64,000 bases of DNA from Chthoniobacter flavus Ellin428 (lineage in GTDB: Bacteria > Verrucomicrobiota > Verrucomicrobiia > Chthoniobacterales > Chthoniobacteraceae). The stretch spans positions 124,001 through 188,000 of the forward strand of contig NZ_ABVL01000007.1 in the NCBI RefSeq assembly GCF_000173075.1, read 5' to 3'. Both the position numbers and the translations under genes were made by a program. Below, in pieces: positions 26,447 through 35,072 of the stretch (position 1 is the stretch's first letter; every line of letters begins with the position of its first letter). Below the pieces are notes generated by a model. The model ran no database searches. It had not been told where the DNA came from and saw only the letters and a list, made by a program, of their open reading frames with translations.

Positions 26447-28668
26447 GATTCGCCGATCAGATCCGCGACGGACGAGATGAGGCTCTCGTCGTGGAAGCTG
26501 CCTTTCGTAAGATAGTAGTCGGCTCCTGCCTCGAGGCCACGGGCGCGGTCTTCCTCGCGGTCCTTGTAGGAGACGATCATGATGGGTTTGGACTTGAGAT
26601 TGGGATCTTTCCGGATGAGCGAAACCAGCTCGATGCCGTCCATGCGTGGCATGTCCACATCGGTGATGACGAGATCGTGATCGCCAGTCCGCACGGCGTT
26701 CCAGCCGTCCATGCCGTCCACCGCGATCTCCACGGCGTAGCCGTGCCCCTCGAGGAGCTTGCGCTCCAGTTCGCGCACGGTCAGCGAATCGTCGACGACC
26801 AGCACGCGCTTGCGCCGCGCCGGCTGGGCGCCCGCGCTGCTGCGCTGGACATTCTCCAGGCGGCCGGAGGCGCTGAGTTTTTCGATGGAGCGCAGCATGT
26901 CCTCCACGTCGGCGATGAGGAGCGGTGCGCCGTCGTCCGCCAGGGCGCCGGCGCTGATGTTAGGGACTTTCCCGAGGCGGGAGTCCAGCGGTTGGACCAC
27001 GAGTTCGCGCTCGCCGAGGAAACGATCGAGGACGAGTCCGTAGCGGTTGCCACGGTCGCCGATGATGACCACCGGCAATTCATCGCCGCTGAGCGGGCTC
27101 TCCCCCTTTTCAAAAACCTGCCGCGCTGTGACGAGCCCGATGCGCTGCCCGTCGAAGGCGAAATGCGGACGCCCCTCGAGCATCTCGACCTTGCCCTTTC
27201 CGAGCTTGAGCGTGCGCGTGATGGCAGCCAGCGGAATGCCGTAAGGCTCGCCGGCGATTTCCACGACCAGCGCGCGGAGGACGGAGAGCGTGAGCGGAAG
27301 CTGGAGCTGGATGGCCGTGCCACGCCCGAGTTCGGAGGTGGTGCGCAGCGTGCCGCGCAGTTGCTTCATCGTCACCTGCACCACGTCCAAGCCGACGCCG
27401 CGACCGGACACCTCGGTGACTTCCGTCTTCATGGTGAAGCCGGGCAGAAACAGGAATTCGAGCAACTCCGCGTCGCTCATCTTCGCGGCGGTTTCTTCGT
27501 TGGTCAGTTTCCTGGCGACGACCGCGCCGCGCACCGACTCCACGTCGATGCCGCGGCCATCGTCGCGGACGGTGATGAGCAGCATGCCGGCGCTGTGGCG
27601 AGCCTCGAGCCACACCGTGCCTTCGCGCGGCTTGCCGGCGGCAAGACGCTCCTCGGGAAAATCGATGCCGTGATCGACGGCGTTGCGCAGGAGATGATTG
27701 AGCGGCGCCTCGAGCTTTTCCAAAATGTCGCGGTCGACTTGCGTCTGTTCACCGACGATCTCCAGTCGCACTTCCTTGCCCAGCGAACGGCCGATGTCGC
27801 GGACCAGGCGGGGAAAATTCTGCGCGCTATCGATGAAGGGCCGCATGCGCAGAGCCAGCGCTTCGTCGTAGAGCCGGTGGGAAAGATTGCCCGAGCGGCG
27901 GTCGAACATTTCCAGCTCCACCAGCCGCGCGCCGAGGAAGTCGCGGCACTCGGCGCCTTTTTTCTCGAGCGCGGCGAGACGCATTTGTGCGTCTTCGGAG
28001 AGCGGTGTGCCGGCGAGGGCGTTGCGTAGTTCCTCGGTGCATTTGCCGAACTCCTGTTGCATCCGCTTCAGCCGCAACAGCGAGCGCGCGAAAGGATCGA
28101 GCCAGCGCGCTTCCACGAGCGATTCGCCGGCCAGGCCGAGCAAACGGTTGAGATGATCGGCAGTGACGCGCAGGACGCGGTCGGCATTCGCCGTGGTGGG
28201 ATCCGCGGACCTGGCTGGCGCGCTCGCCGCGGGAGCGGCAGTGGCCACAGCGTTGCTGGCGTTTGCCGGATTGGCCAGGCGGGCGAGGAAAGATTCGATT
28301 TCGGCGGCGCCTTCCCATTTTGCCATCTCTGCCTCGGAAGAATTGGCGATGCGGGAAAGCAGATCGACGCCTTCGAGCAATATGTCGATTTCCGCCTGCC
28401 CGAGGGTCAGTGCACCTTTCTGTGCGGCGACGAAGCAGTCCTCCATCGCGTGGGCCACATTGACGGCGGCGTTGATACCCACGATGCGCGCGGCACCCTT
28501 GATCGAGTGTGCGGCGCGCATCAAGGATTCGAGGTGCGCGGCGTCCGCCGGGTCACGCTCGAGCGCCAGCAAGCCGGCGGTAAGCGTCTGGGTTTGGGCT
28601 TCGGCTTCGATGCGAAAGAGTTCGGCCATCGATATGCCGCTGAGATCGGGTATCGAGGAAGTGCTCAT
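26443..28668 (-). CDS. wspE: WspE-like hybrid chemotaxis histidine kinase (CheA-REC)
   Basis: 741 residues. The Hpt domain has H54 in RAAHSIKGAA; an Ala/Pro linker follows (about 135-160). The dimerisation helices, then the HATPase with NHLLRNAVDHGID (N box), VRDDGRGID (G1) and VSGRGVGLDVV (G2). The CheW-like domain ends near 590 and a C-terminal receiver (RKRVLVVDDSLTVRE, VITDVDMPRMDG) follows, the WspE architecture. It autophosphorylates when the receptor cluster is active and passes phosphate to the CheB and the terminal regulator. Four-base overlaps with genes on both sides indicate translational coupling. Confidence 0.93.
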   Translation of the reverse strand: MSTSSIPDLSGISMAELFRIEAEAQTQTLTAGLLALERDPADAAHLESLMRAAHSIKGAARIVGINAAVNVAHAMEDCFVAAQKGALTLGQAEIDILLEGVDLLSRIANSSEAEMAKWEGAAEIESFLARLANPANASNAVATAAPAASAPARSADPTTANADRVLRVTADHLNRLLGLAGESLVEARWLDPFARSLLRLKRMQQEFGKCTEELRNALAGTPLSEDAQMRLAALEKKGAECRDFLGARLVELEMFDRRSGNLSHRLYDEALALRMRPFIDSAQNFPRLVRDIGRSLGKEVRLEIVGEQTQVDRDILEKLEAPLNHLLRNAVDHGIDFPEERLAAGKPREGTVWLEARHSAGMLLITVRDDGRGIDVESVRGAVVARKLTNEETAAKMSDAELLEFLFLPGFTMKTEVTEVSGRGVGLDVVQVTMKQLRGTLRTTSELGRGTAIQLQLPLTLSVLRALVVEIAGEPYGIPLAAITRTLKLGKGKVEMLEGRPHFAFDGQRIGLVTARQVFEKGESPLSGDELPVVIIGDRGNRYGLVLDRFLGERELVVQPLDSRLGKVPNISAGALADDGAPLLIADVEDMLRSIEKLSASGRLENVQRSSAGAQPARRKRVLVVDDSLTVRELERKLLEGHGYAVEIAVDGMDGWNAVRTGDHDLVITDVDMPRMDGIELVSLIRKDPNLKSKPIMIVSYKDREEDRARGLEAGADYYLTKGSFHDESLISSVADLIGES

Positions 28669-29324
28669 GAGAGGCTCTTGTTGATCGAGTAAAAGAGGAG
28701 CTGTTCATCGAGCAGACCGACGGTCTTGTCCCGCCAGGGCAGCGTGGCGCGGGTGTACGTCGCGGTGGATTTGGCGACGGTCGCGGGAGTTTCGCCCAAC
28801 TGCTCCGCGTGGAAGCGATGCACGCCGAAGACTTCGTCGACCGGGAGGACGAGGCGTTCTCCTTCGTGACCGACGACGAGCAGGCGCTCGTGGACCAGCG
28901 TGCGTGATGCGCTGGTCACGACGGGCGCCTTGTCGATGCCGAGGAGCGCGTGGAGCGAAATGCAAATGAGCAGCGCGCCGCGCACATTGGCGATGCCGAG
29001 CACGGTGGCGCTGCGGCGATGGGGCAGCGAATGGATGGGACGCAACACGCCGACCTCGTGCACGAGGTGGCTCGGCAGGGCGAGCCACTCGGCGCCGATG
29101 CGGAAGACGACCGCGGAGTCCGTATCGCGCGCCACGGTCTGGCGTACGGTGCGAATTTCCAGAGCGGATTGCGCGAGATAGGTGGCGTCGACCTCACGAT
29201 CGAGGAGTTGTGCGGCGGCGGCGGAGTAGGTCGGACAATTACGGCAGTGGACGGCTTCCGCGAGTTGCGGGCAGCTCTTGTCTCCCCAGGTGCCGATTTG
29301 TTTCCAGCAATCGTGCAGCTTCAT
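28665..29324 (-). CDS. wspD: WspD-like CheW coupling protein
   Basis: CheW-domain scaffold of 219 residues linking receptor and kinase. The N-terminal extension has a cysteine cluster (DCWKQIG, SCPQLAEAVHCRNCPTY) as is common in WspD-type proteins; the CheW core runs from about 68 (AVVFRIGAEWLALPSHLVHEV) through GIANVRGALLICISLHALLG to LLVVGHEGERLVLPVDEVFGVHRF. It overlaps the CheR gene and the CheA gene by four bases each. Two CheW proteins in one operon (this and WspB) is the normal Wsp arrangement. Confidence 0.9.
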   Translation of the reverse strand: MKLHDCWKQIGTWGDKSCPQLAEAVHCRNCPTYSAAAAQLLDREVDATYLAQSALEIRTVRQTVARDTDSAVVFRIGAEWLALPSHLVHEVGVLRPIHSLPHRRSATVLGIANVRGALLICISLHALLGIDKAPVVTSASRTLVHERLLVVGHEGERLVLPVDEVFGVHRFHAEQLGETPATVAKSTATYTRATLPWRDKTVGLLDEQLLFYSINKSLS

Positions 29325-30529
29325 GGGGTGGCGGGTTCCGTGCTGCGTTTGGCGCGGCGGCGCAGGGCTTGCGCGGCGGTGGTGTCACCACGGCGGGAGA
29401 CGAGCAGCGCATAGTGCAGCAGCGTGTCGTGGTGCTGTGGGTCGAGATAGAGGGCGCGACGATAGTGCGTAGCCGCTTCTTCTTCGCGGTTCGCGGTGTC
29501 GCTTACCAGGCCCAGCAGATAATAGGCTTGGGCGGAAGCTCCCGCGTGGCGCAGATATTCGTGGCAGATGGCGGCGACCTCTTCGAGGCGTCCTTCGTCG
29601 GCGAGTCGCACGGCTTCGCTTAAATCGGGAGCAGGCGCGGCCGGCGCGGGAACCGGTGGTGGTGGGACCGCGACGGTAGCCGGACGGGGCTTCGCCGGGA
29701 TTGGGTGCAGCGCGACGCGCTTTTTGGCGGGCGCCGGTGCTGGTTTGGAGGGCGCTATCGGTTTCCCTTTGGTAAAAGCGAAGGCCAGCGAGATGCGGGT
29801 GTGGGTGAAATCGTAGGAAGCGAGCAGCCCGGTCTCGGCTGGGCCCACGCAGAGAAGACCGTCCGAGCTGAGATGGCGGCCGAGTTCCGCGATGGCCCGC
29901 CGTTGGGTGGCGACGTCGAAGTAGATCAGCAGGTTGCGGCAGAAGATCGCGTCGTAGGTTCGGCCACGCGGCACGGCGGTGTCATCGAGCAGGTTGCCGC
30001 GATGAAAGTGGACGAGCTTGCGCAACGCCGGGTCGATCGCCCAACCCGCGTGCTTGGGCGTGAAGTGGCGATCGCGAAAAGCGAGATCGCGTCCGCGAAA
30101 GGAATTGCGGGTGTAGACTCCGGTGCGGGCGTGGGCCAGCACGCGGTCGCTCACGTCGACGGCATCAATGTGAAAGCGCTCCGGCGCAATGCCCGCGTCG
30201 AGGAGGGTCATGGCCAGCGAGTAAGGTTCCTCGCCGGTCGAGCAGGGGAGGCAGAGGAAGAAGAGTTTACCGGTGGTCTGGCGCGCGCGTTCGGCGACCA
30301 CCGCGAAGGCCTTCGGATCACGAAAGAACCACGTCTCGGACACGACCACGCTCTCCACGAGCGCCTGCATTTCCTCACGATCGCTGCGCACGCGGCGGAG
30401 ATAGACTTCGGCGTCGCTCTCGCGGCAGGCGGCGAGGCGCAGGCGCACGGCGCGTTCGACGGCGGGCATGCCGATCGAGGCCGGGTCCAGGCCGATCTCC
30501 TGGTAGAGCAAGCGCGCGAATGCTTCCAC
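29321..30529 (-). CDS. wspC: WspC-like chemoreceptor methyltransferase (CheR-TPR)
   Basis: SAM-dependent glutamate methyltransferase with C-terminal TPR, 402 residues. The GTG at 30529 is chosen as start: it shares one base with the TAG of wspB and begins VEAFARLLYQEIGLD, the expected N terminus; an ATG at 30604 would overlap wspB by 76 bases. Motifs: FFRDP, FFLCLPCSTGEEPYSLAM (SAM site), IDAVDVSDRVLAHAR, IFCRNLLIYFD. A proline/alanine linker (about 265-310) leads to TPR helices (ACHEYLRHAGASAQAYYLLGLVSD..., AATHYRRALYLDPQHHDTLLHYALL). The fusion is typical of WspC. Confidence 0.9.
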   Translation of the reverse strand: MEAFARLLYQEIGLDPASIGMPAVERAVRLRLAACRESDAEVYLRRVRSDREEMQALVESVVVSETWFFRDPKAFAVVAERARQTTGKLFFLCLPCSTGEEPYSLAMTLLDAGIAPERFHIDAVDVSDRVLAHARTGVYTRNSFRGRDLAFRDRHFTPKHAGWAIDPALRKLVHFHRGNLLDDTAVPRGRTYDAIFCRNLLIYFDVATQRRAIAELGRHLSSDGLLCVGPAETGLLASYDFTHTRISLAFAFTKGKPIAPSKPAPAPAKKRVALHPIPAKPRPATVAVPPPPVPAPAAPAPDLSEAVRLADEGRLEEVAAICHEYLRHAGASAQAYYLLGLVSDTANREEEAATHYRRALYLDPQHHDTLLHYALLVSRRGDTTAAQALRRRAKRSTEPATP

Positions 30530-30981
30530 TAAGCAGCCTCCCTCGCTTGCTGATACAGGGCGTCGCAAACCGCGTTCGAAAAAAGTTTCTGCGGGGTGAT
30601 CCACTGGACGATGCCGCTGTCATCGCGGGTGATGGGGCCCAGGTAGGGCGCGGCTTCGACCGTGACTTCGGGTTCCACGAAATCCGTGGCGTCCCGCTGC
30701 AGCAAGCGGTTGGCGCGCTCGGCGATGAGGGCGAAGCGGCGCCCGGTGGCGATCTCGGCAATGAGAATGCGGGTACTGATGCGGGCGACCGAGGGATGCC
30801 CGAGCGCCAGGTCGCTGAGGTCGATGACCGGAAGGGTGACGCCGTGATAGTCGATGATGCCGGCGATACCGACGGGTGCGTGTGGGAGGGCCTTCACCTG
30901 GGCAAGAGGCAGAATTTCCACGAGGTTGCTCGCGTCGAGCGCGTAGCGGTCCTGGCCGAGTTGGAAGAGAATGAACAACAT
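30529..30981 (-). CDS. wspB: WspB-like CheW coupling protein
   Basis: Minimal CheW protein of 150 residues: LFILFQLGQDRYALDASNLVEILPLA, VGIAGIIDYHGVTLPVIDLSDLALG, RILIAEIATGRRFALIAERAN and the final ...PYLGPI, WITPQKLF. It bridges the WspA-like receptor and WspE. It starts 5 bases after the receptor gene and shares a base with the CheR start. Confidence 0.9.
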   Translation of the reverse strand: MLFILFQLGQDRYALDASNLVEILPLAQVKALPHAPVGIAGIIDYHGVTLPVIDLSDLALGHPSVARISTRILIAEIATGRRFALIAERANRLLQRDATDFVEPEVTVEAAPYLGPITRDDSGIVQWITPQKLFSNAVCDALYQQAREAA

Positions 30982-30986
30982 AGTTT

Positions 30987-33047
30987 TTAGGCGGTGCGCA
31001 GTTTGAAACCATCGAGACTGGTCAGCATGCCGCGCGAGGCGTCGTGCAGGAGTTCGATGCTGATATTGGACTGGCGCAGCGAATCCGCGGTCTGTTGCGT
31101 GGCTTCGCTGAGTTGGGAGAGGGCCTGGGTGATTTGATCCGCGCCGAGGGCCTGGGCCTGCATTCCTTCATCCACCGCAGTAAAGCGCGGGCTGAGGGTC
31201 TGCACCTGGTTGATGATCTGCGCGAGTTGGCTGCCGACCTGCTGCACTTCCTGCACGCCGCGGCGCACTTGTTCGCCAAATTTGTCCATCCCCATCACAC
31301 CCGCGGCGACGGCGGACTGCATCTCCTTGACCATCTGTTCGATGTCGAAGGTGGCCACCGCGGTCTGGTCGGCGAGGCGGCGGATTTCCGTGGCGACGAC
31401 GGCGAAGCCGCGGCCGTATTCCCCGGCTTTTTCCGCCTCGATGGCGGCATTGAGCGAGAGGAGGTTCGTCTGGTCGGCGACCTTGGTGATGGTGGCGATG
31501 ACCTGGTTGATGTTGCCGGCTTTTTCGCTGAGCACCGCGAGCTTGGAATTGATCGCGCCGACGGCTTCGACGAAGTGCTCCATCGTTTGCTCCATGCGGT
31601 CGAGATTCGACTGGCCGCTGTTCGCGAGCGCCGAGGTGGCTTCCGCGATACCGCTGACTTCGCTCATCGTCTTCACGAGTTCGCGGGAGGTCGCGGAGAT
31701 TTCCTTCGAGGTGGCGCCGATTTCCGTGGTAGTGGCGGCGACTTCGCTCGTGGTGGCTTGTTGTTGCTTGGAGGTAGCGGCGATCTCCGTCACCGAAGAG
31801 TTCACCGCCATGGCGGACTTTTGCACCTGGCTGGTGAGCTTGCGGAGGTGCGCGACCATTTGGGAGAAGGCGCTGCCGAGCGTGCCGATTTCGTCGCTGC
31901 CGTCGGTTTCGATTTCGTGGGAAAGATCACCTTGGGCGGCAGTCGCCTGGGCGGCGTCGGAGAGTTTCCGGAGCCGGCCGGTGACATTGCGCGCCACTAC
32001 CCAGGCTAGCAGAGCGGCGAGGAGGAGCGCTCCCGCGCAAAGGACGATCGCGATCAGGCGTTGCTCCTCGAAATGCTTCAAGCGCACCTGGATGAGGTGA
32101 TCGAGTTCATCGGTGGCCGTCTGCGAGAGTTGAGAAATCGCATTGGTCGCCTGGTCGACAGCCGCCGTGAATTTGGCGTGGTCGACAGACTTGCCGGCGA
32201 CAATTTCGTTGGACAGGGAGAGCAGGGCGTCACTCGCCTTTTTGAATTCGGCGAGCCGTGGAGGGACGTCGTGTTGCAGGCCTTCACTGACCCCGAGGGA
32301 TTTGGCGTCGTTGCGCACGGCGGCTTCGATCTCGTTGGTGAGTCTCGGAGTATCAATTTCGCGAAGCAGCGCGGTCTCGCTGGCGAGCGCCACCTGGTTG
32401 GCTGGGGCGGTTTCCACGAGCGCACGGAGGCCACGCTCTCCGATTTGGTTGATGTGCAGTTGCGCGGCCGGCACCACCTCGAAGGTGACGGTGAGGAGGT
32501 GGGAGCTATCGAGCCCGGGATCGAGAGAGAGGTCCGAAGCGTCGTCGACGATGCGCTCGATCATGGTCATGACATTCGCGGTGAGATGCTCGTGTTGCTG
32601 CTGGCTGTGCTCCGGGGTGCTCTGTGGCCAGCCATTGACGATCGCCTGCCATTCGCTGCGCATTTTTTCCGGCGAGAGCTGGCCCAGCCCCGCGCTTTCC
32701 AAATCCGCGGTGGTAAAGAGAAGTTGCGCGCCGAAACGGTGTTGCGCCTGCTCCAGGGTACTGAAGGTGGTATCGATCTTCGCTTGGCGCGCGACGATCT
32801 CGCTTTCGAGCTCCTTTTCGCCGTTGTAGTAACGCTGGAGCAGAAGCTGATGCGCGGCGAGGTCACGCATGAGTTCGGTGAGCGGTCGGTTGAAAGCGTC
32901 ACCGGCCAGCTCCTGGTGGGCGAGCTGGATATCATCCTGAAACGACTGGAACGTGAAATAGGCCAGGACCCCGATCGGCAGAGCGAACGAGCTGATGATG
33001 AGGGCCAGCTTTTGCCAGAGTTTGAGTTTGTTGAGGAGCTTGGTCAT
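30987..33047 (-). CDS. wspA: WspA-like methyl-accepting chemoreceptor
   Basis: Membrane chemoreceptor of 686 residues. First helix about 12-34 ([18 protein letters not shown]), a long helical periplasmic sensor (35-325) of the four-helix/CHASE3-like kind, second helix about 331-352 ([22 protein letters not shown]), HAMP about 353-405 and a cytoplasmic signalling hairpin whose tip is [25 protein letters not shown] (about 525-550). The signalling domain is the WspA kind; in Pseudomonas this receptor responds to surface contact. No C-terminal pentapeptide tether for CheR is visible. Order and spacing with the following six genes match the wsp operon. Confidence 0.9.
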   Translation of the reverse strand: MTKLLNKLKLWQKLALIISSFALPIGVLAYFTFQSFQDDIQLAHQELAGDAFNRPLTELMRDLAAHQLLLQRYYNGEKELESEIVARQAKIDTTFSTLEQAQHRFGAQLLFTTADLESAGLGQLSPEKMRSEWQAIVNGWPQSTPEHSQQQHEHLTANVMTMIERIVDDASDLSLDPGLDSSHLLTVTFEVVPAAQLHINQIGERGLRALVETAPANQVALASETALLREIDTPRLTNEIEAAVRNDAKSLGVSEGLQHDVPPRLAEFKKASDALLSLSNEIVAGKSVDHAKFTAAVDQATNAISQLSQTATDELDHLIQVRLKHFEEQRLIAIVLCAGALLLAALLAWVVARNVTGRLRKLSDAAQATAAQGDLSHEIETDGSDEIGTLGSAFSQMVAHLRKLTSQVQKSAMAVNSSVTEIAATSKQQQATTSEVAATTTEIGATSKEISATSRELVKTMSEVSGIAEATSALANSGQSNLDRMEQTMEHFVEAVGAINSKLAVLSEKAGNINQVIATITKVADQTNLLSLNAAIEAEKAGEYGRGFAVVATEIRRLADQTAVATFDIEQMVKEMQSAVAAGVMGMDKFGEQVRRGVQEVQQVGSQLAQIINQVQTLSPRFTAVDEGMQAQALGADQITQALSQLSEATQQTADSLRQSNISIELLHDASRGMLTSLDGFKLRTA

Positions 33048-33066
33048 GACGAAAGGGGAAGGAGGA

Positions 33067-33486
33067 TCAGTGCAGCACCGCGCCGAGGGTGCTGGTCAGG
33101 TGGGTGAAGGTGAAGGGCTTGTGGATGTAGCCGTCCGGGGCGGTTTTCGGGTCCTGGTCGAGTTCGCTCATGTCGTAGCCGCTGACGAGGATGACCGGGA
33201 GGGAGGACCAGAAACTGCGGATCTGGTGGAGGGTCTCGCGGCCGCCCATCACCGGCATGAAGAGGTCGAGCAGGACAGCGGAGATGTGCGAATTCCCCTC
33301 CAGCATTTGGAGTGCTTCCAGGCCATTGCCGGCTCCCAGGACGCGGAAGCCGTCGCATTCCAGCATCATCGACATCGTGCCGCGGAGCGCGACGTCGTCA
33401 TCGACGACCAAAATGGTCTGACGGTGGACTTCCGTGGTCGAGGAAGGTGCGGTGAGCGATGGACCTGTTAACGGGGAGATGGACAT
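33067..33486 (-). CDS. Single-domain response regulator
   Basis: CheY-like protein of 139 residues from [10 protein letters not shown] (the frame is open 27 codons further, but the extension lacks conserved features). Phospho-site D74 ([12 protein letters not shown]), acidic D29-D31, conserved K123 (IHKPFTF). No output domain. It lies 19 bases upstream of the WspA-like receptor on the same strand, so it is an extra, non-canonical first gene of the Wsp-like operon; it may act as a phosphate sink or interact with other partners. Confidence 0.85.
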   Translation of the reverse strand: MSISPLTGPSLTAPSSTTEVHRQTILVVDDDVALRGTMSMMLECDGFRVLGAGNGLEALQMLEGNSHISAVLLDLFMPVMGGRETLHQIRSFWSSLPVILVSGYDMSELDQDPKTAPDGYIHKPFTFTHLTSTLGAVLH

Positions 33487-33581
33487 GCCCTTGACATGAG
33501 CAGTGCCGGTGCCTCTGTCATTTAGGGGAAATACTGATTTCGTGCCGGGGGAGTACCGCAGTAGCATCCACGCAAAGAAGA

Positions 33582-35072
33582 TTGCATGAACGATTCCACC
33601 GCGTGAGAGCCTGTGCCGTTGTAGCCCGATCGATCCGTGAGGCGGGTCAGGAAGAAATTACGCCATCCATCCGGCGGTTCCTCCCTACTCTGGTGGCGGT
33701 GGCGCTTTTCATGGAAAACCTGGATGCCACGATCGTCAATACCGCGGTCCCCACGATGTCCGAGGCGCTCCACGTCGCGCCGCTCAGCCTGAAGGCGGTG
33801 CTGACGAGTTATACCTTGAGCCTTGCGGTGTTTATCCCGATCAGCGGGTGGATGGCGGATCGCTTTGGGACGAAGCGCGTCTTTGGCGCCGCGGTAACCA
33901 TTTTTTCGCTCGGTTCGCTGGCCTGCGGGCTGTCGACGAATGTGCCGATGCTGGTGGCATCACGCATCTTGCAAGGGCTCGGCGGCGCGATGATGACGCC
34001 GGTCGGCCGCATCGCGCTGGTCCGAAGTTTTCCACGCTCGGAACTGATGACTGTGATGCAGTACGTGGTGGTGCCGGCCCTGATCGGTCCGCTTATCGGT
34101 CCGGTGACCGGTGGCTTGATCGTCCACTGGCTGCCGTGGCGGACGATCTTTCTCATCAATCTTCCCTTCGGAGTGTTCGGCCTCTGGATGGTGCGCTGTT
34201 TCATGCCCGATTTTCGCGATCCTGCGCCGCCGCCGCTCGATTACCTTGGCTTCCTGCTTTTCGGCGCCGGCTTCGGCCTACTCTCCTATGTGCTGGAAGT
34301 ATTCGGCGAACATCGGCTTGGCGCCGGTCCGATCATCGGTCTCGCCATGGGCGCTTTTGCGTTGCTCTTCGCCTACGTCTGGCATGCGCGGGGAGTTGCG
34401 CGGCCGATGCTTCGGCTCACCTTGCTGCGCGTTCGTACGTTCCGCGTGTCGGTGGTGGGCGGCTTTGTCACGCGGCTCGGTCTGGGCGGCATGCCGTTTC
34501 TTTTGCCGCTGCTCTATCAGCTTGGATTGGGCTTTCCCGCGTGGAAGGCCGGTCTTTTCACCATTCCGCAGGCGCTGGCGGCGATGGGCATGAAGGTGAT
34601 CGGCCGCCAGGTGCTCGCCCGCTTCGGCCATCGCTATGTGCTGATTGCGAATACCGTGTTGCTCGGCGTGGCGATCGGGATGTTCTCGTTGATCGGCCGC
34701 GACACGCCCATCTGGTGGATCATCCCGCTGAGCTTCTTCCTCGGCTTCCTCGCTTCGCTGCAGTTCACCAGCATGAATACGCTCGTCTATGCGGATGTGG
34801 ATGATCGCGAGGCCAGCCAGGCCGGGAGTATTGCCAGCACGGCGCAGCAGATGTCGCTGAGTTTCGGCGTGGCTTGTGGCGCGTTGCTCGCGGCGTGGTA
34901 TCTCGGCGGGGTCGACCAGAACATCGCGGCGCAAACCATTCCCGCGCTGCACAAGGCGTTCATTACCATGGGCGCGGTGACCGTCGTCTCGTCGTTCACT
35001 TTCTGGACGTTGCAGTCGACCGATGGGGATAACGTCAGCAACCGCGCGGTGCGGGTGGTCGTCGCGCGTTAG
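33582..35072 (+). CDS. DHA2-family MFS multidrug exporter (EmrB/QacA type)
   Basis: Drug:proton antiporter of 496 residues with about 14 predicted helices. The start of helix 1, LPTLVAVALFMENLDATIVNTAVPTM, contains the D-x-T-I-V-N-x-A-x-P motif diagnostic of DHA2; GWMADRFGTKRVFG is motif A and LQGLGGAMMTPVGRI motif C-like. The N terminus before residue 30 is unconserved; a downstream start is possible but no ATG precedes helix 1 closely. It converges on the giant 2405-residue gene with a four-base overlap of stops. Substrate unknown; no membrane-fusion partner beside it. Confidence 0.9.
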   Translation: MHERFHRVRACAVVARSIREAGQEEITPSIRRFLPTLVAVALFMENLDATIVNTAVPTMSEALHVAPLSLKAVLTSYTLSLAVFIPISGWMADRFGTKRVFGAAVTIFSLGSLACGLSTNVPMLVASRILQGLGGAMMTPVGRIALVRSFPRSELMTVMQYVVVPALIGPLIGPVTGGLIVHWLPWRTIFLINLPFGVFGLWMVRCFMPDFRDPAPPPLDYLGFLLFGAGFGLLSYVLEVFGEHRLGAGPIIGLAMGAFALLFAYVWHARGVARPMLRLTLLRVRTFRVSVVGGFVTRLGLGGMPFLLPLLYQLGLGFPAWKAGLFTIPQALAAMGMKVIGRQVLARFGHRYVLIANTVLLGVAIGMFSLIGRDTPIWWIIPLSFFLGFLASLQFTSMNTLVYADVDDREASQAGSIASTAQQMSLSFGVACGALLAAWYLGGVDQNIAAQTIPALHKAFITMGAVTVVSSFTFWTLQSTDGDNVSNRAVRVVVAR

